A DNA stretch of 64,000 bases from CAYSDH01 sp964429805 (GTDB lineage Bacteria > Bacteroidota > Bacteroidia > Flavobacteriales_D > JABDKJ01): contig CAYSDH010000001.1 of assembly GCA_964429805.1 (NCBI GenBank), positions 85,254 through 149,253 of the forward strand, given 5' to 3'. The notes beneath the pieces were generated by a model. The model saw nothing but the letters and a program-made list of their open reading frames with translations. It did no database searches and was not told where the DNA came from. Both the position numbers and the translations under genes were made by a program. Below are positions 63,946 to 64,000 of this stretch, piece after piece (position 1 is the stretch's first letter; each line of letters begins with the position of its first letter).

Positions 63946-64000
63946 TTCTGGGATTCTGGGATTCTGGGATTCTGGGATTCTGGGATTCTGGGATTCTGGG
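63946..64000. repeat. Tandem octanucleotide repeat GGGATTCT
   Basis: About seven copies of the 8-base unit GGGATTCT run to the last base of the window, and the repeat may continue beyond it. Every unit carries GGG with a five-base spacer, so the plus strand can form G-quadruplexes. It lies upstream of the DUF3109 gene. Confidence 0.9.

Noticed and set aside
1..64000. CRISPR array, transposase, restriction or phage-defence system
   Set aside because: No repeat-spacer pattern, no transposase with terminal repeats and no defence-type genes were recognised. The repeats at 20548-27855 are coding.

Overview
The window looks like draft chromosome from a gliding or gliding-related member of the Bacteroidota, most likely a marine Flavobacteriales-type lineage. 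This rests on gene content: type IX secretion system (T9SS) cargo with type A and type B sorting domains, PorP/SprF proteins, SprB-type repeats, a fused MurF-alanine racemase, and DUF4301, DUF4271 and DUF3109 proteins. One perfect Bacteroidota-type promoter (TTTG-N19-TANNTTTG) is also present. GC content looks moderate, and ten Ns at 35101-35110 mark an assembly gap.

Layout. 1-3034: a metallo-beta-lactamase-fold hydrolase, a secreted barrel-like protein and a GT39-type membrane glycosyltransferase. 3177-14063: an accessory region. It holds a small T9SS-sorted protein with one RHS-like YD motif, a frameshifted fibre-like gene, a Tc-toxin-like SpvB/FG-GAP/RHS giant split by one in-frame TGA, a probable immunity gene, and a surface lipoprotein. 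tRNA-Asn follows at 14269-14342. 14433-19543: PfkB kinase, orphan histidine kinase and AsmA-like protein. 19658-29836: a tight minus-strand operon of two T9SS type B cargo proteins, one with 27 SprB-type repeats, each followed by its own PorP/SprF gene. 30030-32800: a decayed tRNA-Arg-like sequence, a T9SS type A protein and a possible small RNA. 32801-42156: phosphohexomutase, DUF4301, an aldehyde dehydrogenase, a Cys-rich lipoprotein, RsmI and an M28 peptidase. 42229-53514: cell-envelope and housekeeping genes (tdk, murF-alr, two glycosyltransferases, O-antigen ligase-like, S41 protease, rnpA, metzincin, hemD, DUF4271). 53635-64000: acyl-CoA dehydrogenase, a 14-repeat FG-GAP T9SS protein, nrdBA, DUF3109, and an octanucleotide tandem repeat running off the window edge.

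How they work together. Most of the window is core metabolism and envelope biogenesis. The accessory material is surface display through T9SS and one polymorphic-toxin locus. The most interesting candidate system is at 3177-12202. There a small T9SS-sorted protein, a fibre-like protein and a Tc/RHS shell with an unrecognised C-terminal toxin tip and its neighbour immunity gene form one co-directional module. Two of its genes carry a single disabling lesion each. Whether those are sequencing errors, recent decay or recoding cannot be decided from sequence alone.
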